Shown here: positions 8,749 to 25,133 of the stretch, piece by piece | Position numbering within the stretch: position 1 is the stretch's first letter | How the letters are laid out: every line of letters starts with the position of its first letter | From: Synechococcus lacustris str. Tous | Lineage (GTDB): Bacteria; Cyanobacteriota; Cyanobacteriia; PCC-6307; Cyanobiaceae | Length of the DNA stretch: 44,375 nt | Direction of reading: 5' to 3' | NCBI RefSeq assembly: GCF_003011125.1 | Contig: NZ_PXVC01000013.1 | Coordinates: 1 to 44,375, forward strand | Made by a program: the position numbers and the translations under genes | The notes under the pieces: model-generated | What the model was told of the DNA's origin: nothing | What the model saw: the letters and a program-made list of their open reading frames with translations, nothing else | Database searches by the model: none

Positions 8749-8988
8749 TTAAGGGTTGAGCTCAATGGGAGGGGCTTCACCGTAGAAGTCTGTGGGGTTT
8801 GGCTCACTGCGTAAGGTGGGGTTTGAATTAATGCATCCCCCCCTTTCCTGGGCGTATTGGCATACTCGTGCCCATAGTTTTGCCCGGCTGCCGTTGGCAC
8901 CGGCGCTAAAGCGCACTTCATTGGCCGACCCCAAGGCTGGGTCGATCGTTGCATTACACAAAGGGCAGACTTGGGCAGGGTTAGCCAA
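8749..8988 (-). CDS. Conserved small protein with a CxxC motif
   Basis: A 79-residue protein beginning MANPAQVCPLCNATIDP. The CPLC pair and a second Cys-containing segment (WARVCQYAQERGGCIN, about residues 40-55) could form a small zinc site. The pattern resembles short conserved cyanobacterial proteins of unknown function, but I cannot name a family with certainty. The start is a TTG at 8988. A shorter frame in another phase overlaps it and lacks these features. It is divergent from the metallophosphoesterase gene and is followed by a hairpin terminator. Confidence 0.6.
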   Translation of the reverse strand: MANPAQVCPLCNATIDPALGSANEVRFSAGANGSRAKLWARVCQYAQERGGCINSNPTLRSEPNPTDFYGEAPPIELNP

Positions 8989-9045
8989 GATTTAAAAGCT
9001 GATCCCTAAAGGTTAAGTCCCCTATCAGGCCATAACGGTTTTTTT

Positions 9046-9789
9046 ATGACCGTTTCTTTGCTTCAGCTCAGCGATCCCCACCTGCTGGCCAATCCCAGCG
9101 GCTGGTATCGAGGTGTGCAACCCCTGGTGAACTTTAAGCGTGGTTTACAAATGGCCCTTAGCCAGATCCCACGCCCACCTGATTTATTGCTGCTAACTGG
9201 TGATTTGTGTCAAGACGAAAGCTGGGCTGGCTATGGAATGCTGCGGGATGTTTTAGAAGCATTTGCCTTGCCAACGGCTCTCCTTGCCGGCAACCACGAC
9301 CATCCCCAGTTATTGAGGTGTTGCTTAGCACGAACGGCCCAGGTTGCTCCGGCTTTGATTTCTTTGGGCGAGTGGAACCTGTTGATCTTGGATAGCCACT
9401 GGCCTGGGGCGGTTGATGGTTGGGTTTCGCAAAGCCAGCTGCAATGGGCAACAACTGCCTTGAGCAAAAAGCAACCAGCCTTGTGCAAACAAAAAAATCC
9501 CTTGATTGTGGCTGTGCATCATCCCCCAGAAGATCAGCGGGAGGGTGACGCTTTGCTCACTGCATTGGCCGATCTTGCACCACTGAAAATCGTCTTGATG
9601 GGACATATCCATCAGCATCGCCGCAACCTTTGGGCTGAAACCGTTTTGCTTGGTTGCCCATCAAGCTTGATCCAGTTCAATCCCACCCAAATGTGCCCTT
9701 TGGGTTTGCCCCATCAATGTGGGGGCCGTTTTTTAGAATTGGAAGGGGACGGCAGTTGGCGTGAAACACTGCTGCGCTGGCCTAACTAG
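9046..9789 (+). CDS. Metallophosphoesterase, CpdA-like
   Basis: A 247-residue calcineurin-like phosphoesterase. The five metal-binding blocks are visible in order: SDPHL (about residues 9-13), GDLCQD (about 50), GNHDH (about 82), VHHPP (about 165) and GHIHQHR (about 187). This order fits the class III cAMP phosphodiesterase / CpdA-like group, which hydrolyses cyclic nucleotides or other phosphodiesters with two metal ions. No signal peptide is present, so it is cytoplasmic. The actual substrate is unproven. The htrA-type gene starts 12 bases after its stop, so they may be co-transcribed. Confidence 0.88.
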   Translation: MTVSLLQLSDPHLLANPSGWYRGVQPLVNFKRGLQMALSQIPRPPDLLLLTGDLCQDESWAGYGMLRDVLEAFALPTALLAGNHDHPQLLRCCLARTAQVAPALISLGEWNLLILDSHWPGAVDGWVSQSQLQWATTALSKKQPALCKQKNPLIVAVHHPPEDQREGDALLTALADLAPLKIVLMGHIHQHRRNLWAETVLLGCPSSLIQFNPTQMCPLGLPHQCGGRFLELEGDGSWRETLLRWPN

Positions 9790-10914
<1,125 letters not shown>

Positions 10915-10966
10915 GAGGTGCCGAATAGCTTCCATTGCTAGGTTCGGCCCAACCAAAGAAGAAGCG

Positions 10967-11680
10967 ATGACAACCCTGCAAGATCAGATGAAGCAGGCCG
11001 TAGCTCTGGCCGCAGTGGATCAAATCAGCAGTGGGATGGTGCTTGGGCTTGGCTCTGGCTCTACCGCGGCTTTAATGATTAAAGAACTGGGAGCCCGCCT
11101 GAAAGATGGCCGCTTAAAGGATTTAGTTGGTGTTACCACCTCGTTTCAGGGGGAGGTGCTTGCCGCTGAGTTAGGCATTCCGCTCCAGGCTCTAAATGCG
11201 GTTGATCGTATTGATTTGGCCATAGATGGCGCAGATGAAGTAGATCCTGGTTTTCAATTAATTAAGGGTGGTGGTGCCTGCCATGTGCAGGAAAAGCTGG
11301 TAGCCGTTAGGGCTGAGCGATTTGTGGTGGTGGTTGATGCCAGCAAAGTTGTGCAAACCCTCAATCTTGAGTTCCCATTGCCTGTGGAGGTGTTGCCTGG
11401 GGCGTGGCGTCAGGTGCAAGCCCAGTTGAACAGCATGGGCGGTGAGGCTCAGCTGCGCATGGCTGTAAAAAAGGCGGGCCCCGTGGTTACCGACCAGGGT
11501 AATTTGGTGTTGGACGTGAAGTTTGCAGGCGGTATTAATGAACCAGCTGATTTAGAATTAGCAATAAATAACTTGCCGGGGGTTCTGGAAAATGGCCTAT
11601 TTATTAATCTCGCCGATCAAGTTTTAGTAGGTGAAATTATTGATGGAATGCCGAGAGTTAGAGATTTGGCTAAGGGTTAA
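10967..11680 (+). CDS. rpiA: Ribose-5-phosphate isomerase A
   Basis: A 237-residue RpiA with the family motifs GLGSGSTA (about residues 27-34), DGADEVD (about 87-93) and [11 protein letters not shown] (about 100-110), which hold the substrate phosphate and catalytic residues. It interconverts ribose-5-phosphate and ribulose-5-phosphate in the Calvin and pentose phosphate cycles. ATG at 10967. Its 3' end overlaps that of the convergent hisD by 11 bases. Confidence 0.97.
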   Translation: MTTLQDQMKQAVALAAVDQISSGMVLGLGSGSTAALMIKELGARLKDGRLKDLVGVTTSFQGEVLAAELGIPLQALNAVDRIDLAIDGADEVDPGFQLIKGGGACHVQEKLVAVRAERFVVVVDASKVVQTLNLEFPLPVEVLPGAWRQVQAQLNSMGGEAQLRMAVKKAGPVVTDQGNLVLDVKFAGGINEPADLELAINNLPGVLENGLFINLADQVLVGEIIDGMPRVRDLAKG

Positions 11681-12968
11681 TCTCTAAACGTAACCGCACG
11701 GATTCCCTGTGGCTGTGCAACCCCTCGCTGGCGGCAAGCTCCATTATTGCTGGCCCGGTTGCTTGCAATGCCCTCTGATTAAAGCCGATTAAACTAGTGT
11801 GATGCATAAATGTTTCAACACTTAGGGCACCGCTAAAGCGAGCAGTACCGGAGGTGGGCAGGGTGTGATTTGGCCCCGCTAAATAATCCCCAGCTGCTTC
11901 AGGTGTGTATTTACCCAAAAAGATGGCGCCAGCTTGTTGAATGCGATCTGCCAGGGCTTCAGGATCTTTAACTTGTAGCTCTAAATGTTCAGGTGCGAAG
12001 CGATCGGATAACTCTGCCGCCTCTTCAATGCTGTTGCAGAGCACTACTAAGCCCCAATCTCGAATGGAAGCACTGGTTAGTTCCTTCCTAGGGTGGTTTT
12101 CCAGTTGCCTTTCAACTTCAAGCGGCACGGCTTGGGCCAGCTGCGGGCTGGTGGTTAGCAAGATGGCAGCTGCGAGGGGATCGTGTTCCGCTTGGGCTAG
12201 TAGATCTGCGGCCACCAAAACTGGGTCTGCACTGTCGTCGGCAATGATTAAAACCTCGCTTGGGCCCGCTAGGGAGTCGATGCCAACCCGCCCAAATACT
12301 GCTTTTTTGGCCAGGGTTACATATAAGTTGCCCGGCCCAGTAATCACATCAACCTGAGCAATGCTCTCGGTGCCAAAGGCAAGGGCTGCAATTGCCTGGG
12401 CGCCCCCAACTCGGTAGATCTCATCAATGCCGGCCAAGTGGGCGGCCGCTAGAACCGTTTGATTGATTTCACCATCGGCGCCCGGTGGGGTAACCATCAC
12501 CCTCTGCTTTACCCCGGCCACTAGGGCAGGGATGGCGTTCATCAATACGGTGCTTGGGTAGGAGGCGCGGCCACCTGGCACGTATAGGCCCGCCCGATGC
12601 ACCGGCCGCCAACGACGTTTAAGCGTTTCGCCGTAGGGGCCATTTATCTCCAGGTTGTTTGGCAATTGTTGAAGATGAAAAGCGCGGATCCTTTCATTTG
12701 CAAGCTGCAGCGCCTGTTGTAGAGGGGCGGGAGTGAGTTGCCATGCCCGCTCAAGGGCCTCTGGGGGCACCCGCAATTCATTGATGGCTACGCCATCAAA
12801 ACGTTCGGTGTAATCCCTTAGCGCCTTGTCGCCCTCTCGTTTAACCCGTTCGATGATCGAATCAACGGTGAAACGCACCTCCTGCAATTTGGGGCTTTCT
12901 GTGCGGTTTTCAATGGCCACCAGCAATGGGGCTGCTGCCCTTGGATCGCTTAGTAGCTTCAGCAACAT
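11670..12968 (-). CDS. hisD: Histidinol dehydrogenase
   Basis: A 432-residue enzyme catalysing the last two steps of histidine synthesis, oxidising histidinol to histidine with NAD. Visible are [11 protein letters not shown] (NAD region, about residue 128), [12 protein letters not shown], the metal-binding AQAEHDP, and [15 protein letters not shown] with the catalytic region. Length is normal. It is divergent from rpsT with a 94-base spacer and convergent with rpiA. Confidence 0.97.
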   Translation of the reverse strand: MLLKLLSDPRAAAPLLVAIENRTESPKLQEVRFTVDSIIERVKREGDKALRDYTERFDGVAINELRVPPEALERAWQLTPAPLQQALQLANERIRAFHLQQLPNNLEINGPYGETLKRRWRPVHRAGLYVPGGRASYPSTVLMNAIPALVAGVKQRVMVTPPGADGEINQTVLAAAHLAGIDEIYRVGGAQAIAALAFGTESIAQVDVITGPGNLYVTLAKKAVFGRVGIDSLAGPSEVLIIADDSADPVLVAADLLAQAEHDPLAAAILLTTSPQLAQAVPLEVERQLENHPRKELTSASIRDWGLVVLCNSIEEAAELSDRFAPEHLELQVKDPEALADRIQQAGAIFLGKYTPEAAGDYLAGPNHTLPTSGTARFSGALSVETFMHHTSLIGFNQRALQATGPAIMELAASEGLHSHRESVRLRLEINP

Positions 12969-13008
12969 GGCTGCGTAATTGAGCTGTGTAAATCAAGCTA
13001 CCGTTTGA

Positions 13009-13377
<369 letters not shown>

Positions 13378-13413
13378 TTCCATAATCGGATCAGATATTC
13401 TTGATCCTTAAAA

Positions 13414-14223
13414 GTGACGGTTCAACCCCTGCTGCCACTAATCGACAGCCACTGTCACATCGTTTTTAGGGAATTTGACGACGACCTAGCGGTAGTGGCT
13501 GAGCGATGGCGCAAGGCTGGGGTTTGCGCCCTGCTGCATGCCTGCGTTGAACCGGCTGAAATCCCTGGCATTAGAGCCCTAGCTGATCGCTTCCCTGAAT
13601 TGCGCTATTCAGTTGGCGTTCATCCCCTCGATCCCCAGCATTGGGCAAGCAATACGGTTGATGTTTTGAGGGAGGCGGCCCTTGCTGATAGCAGGGTGGT
13701 GGCCATAGGTGAACTAGGACTTGATCTATATCGAGCTACGAATTTGCAAGATCAGTTGCAGATGCTCACGGCTCAATTGAATTTGGCTGAAGAGTTGCAG
13801 TTGCCGGTGATCATCCATTGCCGCGATGCGGCAGCGGAAATGGTGGATTTACTGCAATCCCGCAAAAGCAAGGGCCATCACATATCCGGGGTGATGCACT
13901 GCTGGGGGGGAACAGCCGCGGAGATGGAGTTGTTCCTGGAATTCGGTTTATTTATCAGCTTCAGCGGCACAGTTACCTTTCCAAAAGCCCAAGAAACCCA
14001 CCAATGCGCCCGCCAGGTGCCGGCAACGCGTTACCTAGTGGAAACCGACTGCCCATTCCTGTCGCCCGTGCCCAGGCGCGGCAAGCGAAATGAACCGGCC
14101 ATGGTGCTCCATGTGGCTGAGCGGGTAGCTGAATTAAGGGGTGAGAGCCTTGAGCAGGTGTGCCTACAAAGCAGTGCCAATGCGGCCCAGCTTTTTGCAT
14201 TGCCTTATCAGGCTCCTGCCTAG
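13414..14223 (+). CDS. tatD: TatD family hydrolase (metal-dependent DNase)
   Basis: A 269-residue TIM-barrel amidohydrolase-type metalloenzyme. Metal ligands are visible as DSHCH near residue 9, GELGLDLYR at about 102, IHCRDA at about 136, HCWGG at about 165 and ETDCPFLSP at about 212. TatD proteins are 3'-5' exonucleases acting on DNA or RNA. The start is GTG at 13414. It sits between rpsT and rpoB, an order I associate with picocyanobacteria. Confidence 0.93.
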   Translation: MTVQPLLPLIDSHCHIVFREFDDDLAVVAERWRKAGVCALLHACVEPAEIPGIRALADRFPELRYSVGVHPLDPQHWASNTVDVLREAALADSRVVAIGELGLDLYRATNLQDQLQMLTAQLNLAEELQLPVIIHCRDAAAEMVDLLQSRKSKGHHISGVMHCWGGTAAEMELFLEFGLFISFSGTVTFPKAQETHQCARQVPATRYLVETDCPFLSPVPRRGKRNEPAMVLHVAERVAELRGESLEQVCLQSSANAAQLFALPYQAPA

Positions 14224-14356
14224 GTTTCGCTTTCCCGACATCTTCCTTGACAGAACCGGGGGGCATCTGGGTAAGATTAACCATTGGCCTCCGACTTCGC
14301 GGGCTTTGTTGCCGAAGGTTCCCCTGGTCTCCATCCATTGAGCAATTGCTGATCAA

Positions 14357-14386
14357 GGCCGCCCCCTGCTCACGTGGGGGGCGGCC
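14357..14386 (+). promoter_or_regulatory. GC-rich hairpin in the rpoB leader
   Basis: A perfect 10-bp stem (GGCCGCCCCC at 14357-14366 and GGGGGCGGCC at 14377-14386) with a 10-base loop, 81 bases before the rpoB ATG. The following sequence lacks a T run. It may terminate tatD transcription partially, as an attenuator, or protect the rpoB mRNA. The rest of the 244-base spacer shows nothing else convincing. Confidence 0.5.
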
Positions 14387-14467
14387 CTTGGCTTGGCGAT
14401 GCGCAGATGTGAGAGCAAGGGCTTTTATCAACAGTTTTTATTCCACTTCCGTTCTGCAGGTCTACGC

Positions 14468-17400
14468 ATGAGCAGCGCGATTCAAGTCGCCAAGACTGCC
14501 ACATACCTCCCTGATCTCGTGGAGGTACAACGCGGGAGTTTCAAATGGTTTTTAGAGAAAGGTTTGATCGAGGAGCTTGACAGCTTTTCGCCAATAACCG
14601 ACTACACCGGCAAACTTGAGCTCCATTTTGTTGGCACGGAGTATCGCCTAAAACGCCCTCGCCATGATGTGGAAGAGGCGAAGCGTAGGGATGCAACTTT
14701 TGCTTCCCAGATGTATGTAACCTGTCGATTGGTTAATAAGGAAACCGGCGAAATCAAAGAGCAAGAGGTTTTCATTGGCGAATTGCCTCTGATGACTGAA
14801 AGGGGTACGTTTATTATTAATGGTGCCGAAAGGGTAATCGTTAATCAAATTGTACGCAGTCCCGGTGTATATTTTAAGGATGAACAGGATAAGAACGGTC
14901 GCAAAACTTACAATGCTAGTTTAATACCTAATCGTGGAGCGTGGCTCAAGTTTGAAACTGATAAGAACGATTTGTTGCATGTGCGTGTTGATAAAACCCG
15001 CAAAATTAATGCCCATGTAATGATGCGGGCTATCGGCCTATCTGATAACGATGTTCTCGATAAATTACGCCACCCTGAGTATTACCGTAAGTCTATTGAA
15101 GCGGCTAACGAAGAAGGAATTTCTTCTGAGGATCAAGCGCTTCTCGAGCTTTATAAAAAGCTAAGGCCGGGGGAACCACCCTCTGTTAGCGGTGGTCAAC
15201 AGCTATTGCACAGTCGCTTTTTCGACCCCAAGCGTTACGACCTTGGTAGGGTTGGCAGATACAAAATCAATAAAAAATTACGCCTCACAATCCCCGATGC
15301 GGTAAGAACACTCACCCCTGAGGATGTGCTTTCAACGATTGATTACTTAATCAATCTAGAATTAGATGTGGGTGGTGCCACCCTCGACGACATTGATCAC
15401 CTTGGTAACCGCCGCGTTCGTTCCGTTGGTGAATTACTTCAAAATCAGGTGCGGGTTGGCTTAAACCGGCTCGAGCGAATTATTAAAGAGAGGATGACTG
15501 TTGGTGAAACCGATTCTTTAACACCCGCCCAATTGGTTAATCCTAAGCCTCTAGTGGCAGCGATCAAAGAATTCTTTGGTTCCAGCCAGTTAAGTCAGTT
15601 TATGGATCAAACAAATCCCCTGGCAGAACTTACCCACAAAAGGCGTATCAGCGCCCTTGGCCCCGGGGGACTTACTAGAGAGAGGGCTGGCTTTGCCGTA
15701 CGTGATATTCACCCTTCCCACTACGGGCGCATTTGTCCAATTGAAACACCGGAAGGTCCTAATGCTGGCCTGATTGGTTCATTGGCTACCCATGCACGGG
15801 TTAATGAATATGGATTTATTGAAACACCATTTTGGCGGGTGGAAAATGGCCATGTAATTAAAACCGGCGACCCTATTTATATCGCCGCCGATTTAGAAGA
15901 TGAATGCAGGGTTGCCCCCGGCGATGTGGCAACTGATTCAGATGGAAAAATTACCGCTGAGTTGGTGCCTGTTCGTTATCGCCAAGATTTTGAAACGGTG
16001 CCCCCAAATCAGGTGGACTATGTGCAGTTGTCACCTGTTCAGGTGATTTCAGTTGCTACTTCCCTGATTCCTTTCTTGGAGCACGATGACGCCAACCGGG
16101 CTCTGATGGGCTCAAACATGCAAAGGCAGGCGGTGCCTTTACTTAGGCCCGAGCGACCTCTTGTTGGCACTGGCTTGGAAACCCAAGTGGCGAGGGATTC
16201 GGGAATGGTGCCGATCACCAATGTGAATGGTGAAGTTGTATTTGTTGATTCAACCCAAATCATTGTTCGTGATGATCAGGGAAATGATCACTATCACCTG
16301 CTTCAAAAGTATCAGCGTTCAAATCAAGATACTTGCTTAAACCAAAGGCCAATCGTTGGCCAGGGCGACAAGGTTATAGCTGGTCAGGTTTTAGCAAATG
16401 GCTCCGCTTGCGAAGGTGGTGAAATTGCCCTTGGTCAGAATGTATTGGTGGCGTATATGCCATGGGAAGGCTACAACTATGAGGATGCAATCCTTGTTAG
16501 CCAGCGATTAGTACGCGAAGATTTATACACATCTGTACACATTGAAAAGTATGAAATTGAGGCTCGCCAAACAAAGCTGGGACCTGAGGAAATAACCAGG
16601 GAAATTCCTAATGTGGCTGAGGAAAGCCTTGGCAACTTGGATGAAATGGGTATTATTAGAATTGGTGCTTTCGTTGAAAGTGGTGATATTTTAGTGGGTA
16701 AAGTTACCCCTAAAGGTGAATCGGATCAACCCCCTGAGGAGAAACTTCTAAGGGCCATATTTGGCGAAAAAGCCCGTGATGTTCGTGATAATTCCCTGAG
16801 GGTTCCTAATACAGAAAGAGGTAGGGTTGTAGACGTTCGCATCTACACCCGCGAACAGGGTGACGAGTTGCCGCCGGGGGCAAACATGGTGGTGCGTGTT
16901 TACGTTGCCCAGCGCCGCAAGATTCAAGTTGGCGATAAAATGGCTGGTCGCCATGGCAATAAAGGCATCATCAGCCGCATTCTTCCCCTTGAAGATATGC
17001 CTTATCTGCCCGATGGCACCCCCATAGACATCGTGCTCAATCCCCTTGGCGTACCTAGCCGCATGAATGTGGGCCAGGTTTTCGAATGCCTAATGGGTTG
17101 GGCTGCAGATAACCTCCATTCCCGATTCAAGATCGTGCCTTTTGATGAAATGCACGGCGCAGAAAAATCGCGGGAAACCGTTCAGATGTATCTGGAGGAA
17201 GCCAGGAAGCAGCCCGGCAAAGACTGGGTTTATAACCCCGATAATCCCGGCAAAATCCAATTGGTTGATGGCCGCACCGGCGAGCCCTTTGATCAGCCGG
17301 TAACCGTTGGCAGGGCATACATCCTCAAGCTTGTGCACCTGGTAGACGACAAAATCCACGCCCGCTCCACCGGTCCCTACTCCTTGGTTACCCAGCAACC

Positions 17401-17758
17401 TCTGGGGGGCAAAGCTCAACAGGGCGGCCAGCGCCTTGGTGAGATGGAGGTTTGGGCCCTTGAGGCCTATGGCGCCGCCTACACCCTGCAGGAATTGCTC
17501 ACGGTTAAATCCGACGACATGCAAGGTAGAAACGAAGCGCTCAATGCGATCGTTAAGGGCAAACCAATCCCCCGCCCAGGCACACCTGAATCGTTCAAGG
17601 TGTTGATGCGAGAGCTGCAATCCCTCGGCCTTGATATTGCTGTTTACACAGATGAAGGAGCTGAGGTGGATTTGATGCAAGACGTCAACCCTCGCCGCAG
17701 CACCCCCAGCCGGCCCACCTATGAATCCCTTGGCGTAGCCGACTACGACGAGGATTAA
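14468..17758 (+). CDS. rpoB: RNA polymerase beta subunit
   Basis: A 1096-residue beta subunit, the typical cyanobacterial length when started at ATG 14468 ([20 protein letters not shown]). An upstream in-frame start adds 25 unconserved residues and was not used. Landmarks include [18 protein letters not shown] (rifampicin region), [33 protein letters not shown], and [15 protein letters not shown] of the catalytic centre. It heads the rpoB-rpoC1-rpoC2 operon; rpoC1 begins 47 bases after its stop. The 3' third is markedly more GC-rich than the middle. Confidence 0.98.
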   Translation: MSSAIQVAKTATYLPDLVEVQRGSFKWFLEKGLIEELDSFSPITDYTGKLELHFVGTEYRLKRPRHDVEEAKRRDATFASQMYVTCRLVNKETGEIKEQEVFIGELPLMTERGTFIINGAERVIVNQIVRSPGVYFKDEQDKNGRKTYNASLIPNRGAWLKFETDKNDLLHVRVDKTRKINAHVMMRAIGLSDNDVLDKLRHPEYYRKSIEAANEEGISSEDQALLELYKKLRPGEPPSVSGGQQLLHSRFFDPKRYDLGRVGRYKINKKLRLTIPDAVRTLTPEDVLSTIDYLINLELDVGGATLDDIDHLGNRRVRSVGELLQNQVRVGLNRLERIIKERMTVGETDSLTPAQLVNPKPLVAAIKEFFGSSQLSQFMDQTNPLAELTHKRRISALGPGGLTRERAGFAVRDIHPSHYGRICPIETPEGPNAGLIGSLATHARVNEYGFIETPFWRVENGHVIKTGDPIYIAADLEDECRVAPGDVATDSDGKITAELVPVRYRQDFETVPPNQVDYVQLSPVQVISVATSLIPFLEHDDANRALMGSNMQRQAVPLLRPERPLVGTGLETQVARDSGMVPITNVNGEVVFVDSTQIIVRDDQGNDHYHLLQKYQRSNQDTCLNQRPIVGQGDKVIAGQVLANGSACEGGEIALGQNVLVAYMPWEGYNYEDAILVSQRLVREDLYTSVHIEKYEIEARQTKLGPEEITREIPNVAEESLGNLDEMGIIRIGAFVESGDILVGKVTPKGESDQPPEEKLLRAIFGEKARDVRDNSLRVPNTERGRVVDVRIYTREQGDELPPGANMVVRVYVAQRRKIQVGDKMAGRHGNKGIISRILPLEDMPYLPDGTPIDIVLNPLGVPSRMNVGQVFECLMGWAADNLHSRFKIVPFDEMHGAEKSRETVQMYLEEARKQPGKDWVYNPDNPGKIQLVDGRTGEPFDQPVTVGRAYILKLVHLVDDKIHARSTGPYSLVTQQPLGGKAQQGGQRLGEMEVWALEAYGAAYTLQELLTVKSDDMQGRNEALNAIVKGKPIPRPGTPESFKVLMRELQSLGLDIAVYTDEGAEVDLMQDVNPRRSTPSRPTYESLGVADYDED

Positions 17759-17805
17759 TCCACCCGCTTAAAAATTGACCTGAAGCCCCCCTTTGCCCTC
17801 CGGCC

Positions 17806-19710
17806 ATGACCAACAGCAACACCCGTACCGAAAGTCACTTCGACTACGTCAAAATCACGCTCGCTTCCCCAGAGCGCATCATGGATTGGGGCCAGCGCAC
17901 CCTTCCTAACGGCCAGGTGGTGGGCGAAGTTACCAAGCCGGAAACCATCAATTACCGCACCCTTAAGCCGGAGATGGATGGGCTGTTTTGCGAGAAGATT
18001 TTTGGCCCTTCCAAGGATTGGGAATGCCATTGCGGCAAGTACAAACGGGTGAGGCACCGGGGCATTGTTTGTGAACGCTGTGGTGTGGAAGTTACCGAAA
18101 GCCGCGTGCGCCGCCATCGCATGGGCTTTATTAAGCTCGCTGCCCCCGTATCCCATGTTTGGTATTTGAAGGGTATCCCAAGCTATGTGGCAATTCTTTT
18201 AGACATGCCCCTTCGGGATGTGGAGCAGATTGTTTATTTCAACTGTTATGTAGTGCTTGAACCCGGTGATCATAAAACACTCAAATATAAACAACTTCTC
18301 ACTGAAGACGAGTGGCTTGAGATAGAAGATGAGATTTTTGCTGAAGATTCTGAAATCGAAAATGAGCCAGAAGTTGGCATCGGTGCAGAAGCCCTCAAGC
18401 GGCTTTTAGAAGATCTTGAACTAGTGAAAATTGCGGAAGAATTGCGCGAGGATATTAATGGCAGCAAGGGGCAGAAACGCGCCAAACTTATCAAACGCTT
18501 GAGGGTAATTGATAATTTCATCGCAACAGGCGCGCGCCCTGAATGGATGGTTCTCGATGCCATCCCTGTGATCCCGCCCGACCTGCGGCCAATGGTGCAG
18601 CTTGATGGTGGTCGATTTGCTACTTCAGATCTAAACGACCTCTACCGCCGCGTTATTAACCGCAACAACCGTTTAGCAAGGCTTCAGGAAATTCTTGCGC
18701 CTGAAATCATTGTGCGCAATGAAAAAAGGATGCTTCAGGAAGCAGTTGATGCCCTGATTGATAATGGTCGCCGGGGCAGAACCGTAGTTGGTGCTAACAA
18801 CAGGCCACTTAAATCCCTGAGCGACATCATTGAAGGTAAACAGGGCCGCTTCCGTCAGAATCTTCTTGGTAAAAGGGTTGATTATTCTGGCCGATCTGTA
18901 ATCGTTGTGGGCCCTAAACTTAAAATGAATCAGTGCGGTTTGCCTAAGGAAATGGCAATCGAGCTATTCCAACCCTTTGTTATTCACCGTTTAATTCGTC
19001 AAAATATAGTTAACAATATAAAAGCTGCTAAGAAGATGATTCAAAGGGCAGATGATGAGGTTATGCAGGTATTGCAGGAGGTTATCGATGGCCATCCAAT
19101 CATGTTGAATCGCGCCCCCACCCTGCACCGTTTAGGTATCCAAGCATTTGAACCAAAACTCGTAGATGGTAGGGCTATTCAGCTGCACCCCCTGGTGTGT
19201 CCTGCGTTCAACGCAGACTTCGACGGTGACCAAATGGCCGTCCATGTTCCCCTATCCCTTGAGGCTCAAACCGAAGCCCGAATGTTGATGCTGGCAAGCA
19301 ACAACATTCTCTCGCCAGCTACAGGTGAACCGATTATCACTCCATCGCAAGATATGGTGCTGGGTTCCTACTATCTCACTGCAACCCGTAAAGAAAACCC
19401 AATACCTGAATTCGGTGATCGAGCATGGAGTTTTGCCAGCTTGAGTGATGTTTGTAATGCCTTTGCTGAAAAACGCATCAGCTTGCACGATTGGCTTTGG
19501 GTTCGATTTAGCGGTGAGGTGGAAGACGATGACGAAGCAACGGAACCCTTAAAGAGTGAAACCCTTAGCGATGGCACCAGGGTTGAGCAATGGAAATACC
19601 GTCGCGATCGCTTAGATGAAGATGGTGCGCTGATTAGTCGCTATCTTCTAACAACTACAGGTCGTGTGGTTATGAACCGCACAATCATCGATGCGGTGGC
19701 CACCAGGTAA
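17806..19710 (+). CDS. rpoC1: RNA polymerase gamma subunit (RpoC1)
   Basis: A 634-residue N-terminal half of beta-prime, encoded separately as in all cyanobacteria and plastids. The zinc-ribbon cysteines appear in [20 protein letters not shown] (about residues 69-88), and the catalytic Mg2+ site is [14 protein letters not shown] near residue 470. ATG at 17806. rpoC2 starts 58 bases downstream. Confidence 0.98.
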   Translation: MTNSNTRTESHFDYVKITLASPERIMDWGQRTLPNGQVVGEVTKPETINYRTLKPEMDGLFCEKIFGPSKDWECHCGKYKRVRHRGIVCERCGVEVTESRVRRHRMGFIKLAAPVSHVWYLKGIPSYVAILLDMPLRDVEQIVYFNCYVVLEPGDHKTLKYKQLLTEDEWLEIEDEIFAEDSEIENEPEVGIGAEALKRLLEDLELVKIAEELREDINGSKGQKRAKLIKRLRVIDNFIATGARPEWMVLDAIPVIPPDLRPMVQLDGGRFATSDLNDLYRRVINRNNRLARLQEILAPEIIVRNEKRMLQEAVDALIDNGRRGRTVVGANNRPLKSLSDIIEGKQGRFRQNLLGKRVDYSGRSVIVVGPKLKMNQCGLPKEMAIELFQPFVIHRLIRQNIVNNIKAAKKMIQRADDEVMQVLQEVIDGHPIMLNRAPTLHRLGIQAFEPKLVDGRAIQLHPLVCPAFNADFDGDQMAVHVPLSLEAQTEARMLMLASNNILSPATGEPIITPSQDMVLGSYYLTATRKENPIPEFGDRAWSFASLSDVCNAFAEKRISLHDWLWVRFSGEVEDDDEATEPLKSETLSDGTRVEQWKYRRDRLDEDGALISRYLLTTTGRVVMNRTIIDAVATR

Positions 19711-19729
19711 TACGCCCCTGCTTGTTTGA

Positions 19730-23890
<4,161 letters not shown>

Positions 23891-23893
23891 TAG

Positions 23894-24067
23894 ATGTCTA
23901 CAACAACTCAACCCCTGCAACCTTCCCTGGTGCCTAGGCGCCAACTGCCCCGCTTTGGTTTTCATACCCATTGTGAATTAACGAATGGTCGCGCTGCAAT
24001 GCTTGGTTTCATTGCTCTGCTAGCTGTTGAGATTTGGTTGGGGCATGGCCTATTGGTTTGGCCCTAA
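23894..24067 (+). CDS. hli: High-light-inducible protein (Hli/Scp), 57 residues
   Basis: A short gene beginning ATG 23894, three bases after rpoC2, and ending TAA 24065-24067. The chlorophyll-binding helix motif is [19 protein letters not shown] (about residues 28-46), matching the ExxNGRxAMxGF of one-helix LHC-like proteins. The N-terminus contains [20 protein letters not shown]. Hlips bind chlorophyll and carotenoid and protect photosystem assembly under light stress in the thylakoid membrane. Its 3' end overlaps the possible starts of rlmN, so the two are probably translationally linked. Confidence 0.93.
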   Translation: MSTTTQPLQPSLVPRRQLPRFGFHTHCELTNGRAAMLGFIALLAVEIWLGHGLLVWP

Positions 24068-25131
24068 ACGCACCACTTTTAGGTCTTGGTCGCCCTGCCC
24101 TTGAGCAATGGGTTCAGCAACGGGGGCAGGCGGCTTTTCGAGGCAGACAACTGCATGATTGGCTTTACAGCAAAGGTGTTCGAGATCTAGATCAGGTTTC
24201 AGTGCTGCCGAAGCAATTTCGGCAGCAATTATTGGCGGAGCCACCTGCTGATGCGTTTGATTGGATTGGTAGATCCCGGGAGCTGCAACGCAGTGTTGCC
24301 CTTGATGGCACTACCAAATTGCTGCTTGCCACCCACGATGGCCTCAGTATTGAAACCGTAGGTATCCCTAATCCAAATCGCTTAACCGTTTGCGTTAGCA
24401 GCCAAGTTGGTTGTGCCATGGCCTGCCGTTTTTGCGCCACCGGTAAGGGGGGCTTTCAACGCTCGCTTGCGTTGCATGAAATTGTTGATCAGGTTTTAAG
24501 CGTGCGGGAAGTGATGCAGCAGCGCCCAAGCCACGTGGTTTTTATGGGTATGGGAGAACCGCTTCTCAATATCGACGCAGTACTTGCTTCTATTGATTGC
24601 CTCTGTAGTGACTTGGGAATGGCCCAGCGTCAGATCACTATCAGCACCGTTGGTGTACCCAAAACCCTGCCAAAACTTGCGGCCCTAGCCCAGGAGCGCC
24701 TCGGGCGAACTCAGTTCACCCTAGCGGTTAGTTTGCATGCTCCAGATCAACAGCTAAGGGAGCAATTAATTCCCACTGCCCATGCCTATCCCCTTGAGAT
24801 TTTATTAGAAGATTGCAAGCAATATGTATTAACAACAGGTAGGCGTTTGAGTTTTGAATACATTCTCTTGGGTGGTTTAAATGATCATCCTGCCCAGGCA
24901 TTAGCCCTGGCTGATTTGGTGAGTGGCTTTCAGAGCCATGTGAATTTAATTGCCTACAATCCAATTGAAGAAGAAGAATTTCAAAGGCCTAGCCCAGCTG
25001 CAGTTGAGGCATTTCGCAGCAACCTCGAAGGCAGGGGGATTGCCGTGAGTGTTCGAGCCAGCCGAGGCCTTGATGCAGATGCAGCCTGCGGTCAGCTAAG
25101 GCGCCGATTTGCTACTTCCACATCTGCATAG
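24034..25131 (+). CDS. rlmN: 23S rRNA (adenine2503-C2)-methyltransferase RlmN
   Basis: A radical-SAM methyltransferase of up to 365 residues. The 4Fe-4S cluster motif is CAMACRFC in [20 protein letters not shown], and the C-terminal methyl-carrying Cys is in [11 protein letters not shown]. It methylates C2 of A2503 in 23S rRNA and A37 of some tRNAs. The reading frame opens at TTG 24034, inside hli; a TTG at 24058 would give [18 protein letters not shown], closer to homologue starts, so the true start is likely one of these two. Confidence 0.95.
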   Translation: MVGAWPIGLALNAPLLGLGRPALEQWVQQRGQAAFRGRQLHDWLYSKGVRDLDQVSVLPKQFRQQLLAEPPADAFDWIGRSRELQRSVALDGTTKLLLATHDGLSIETVGIPNPNRLTVCVSSQVGCAMACRFCATGKGGFQRSLALHEIVDQVLSVREVMQQRPSHVVFMGMGEPLLNIDAVLASIDCLCSDLGMAQRQITISTVGVPKTLPKLAALAQERLGRTQFTLAVSLHAPDQQLREQLIPTAHAYPLEILLEDCKQYVLTTGRRLSFEYILLGGLNDHPAQALALADLVSGFQSHVNLIAYNPIEEEEFQRPSPAAVEAFRSNLEGRGIAVSVRASRGLDADAACGQLRRRFATSTSA

Positions 25132-25133
25132 GT

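Noticed and set aside
13973-14431. 152-codon minus-strand frame over the tatD end and rpoB leader
   Set aside because: It crosses the tatD metal-site codons and the rpoB leader hairpin and has no domain.
14393-14467. 25-codon N-terminal extension of rpoB
   Set aside because: The extension is unlike RpoB; the ATG at 14468 gives the family N-terminus [17 protein letters not shown] and normal length.
17090-17680. 196-codon minus-strand frame
   Set aside because: It is fully antisense to the conserved 3' part of rpoB and has no recognisable domain.
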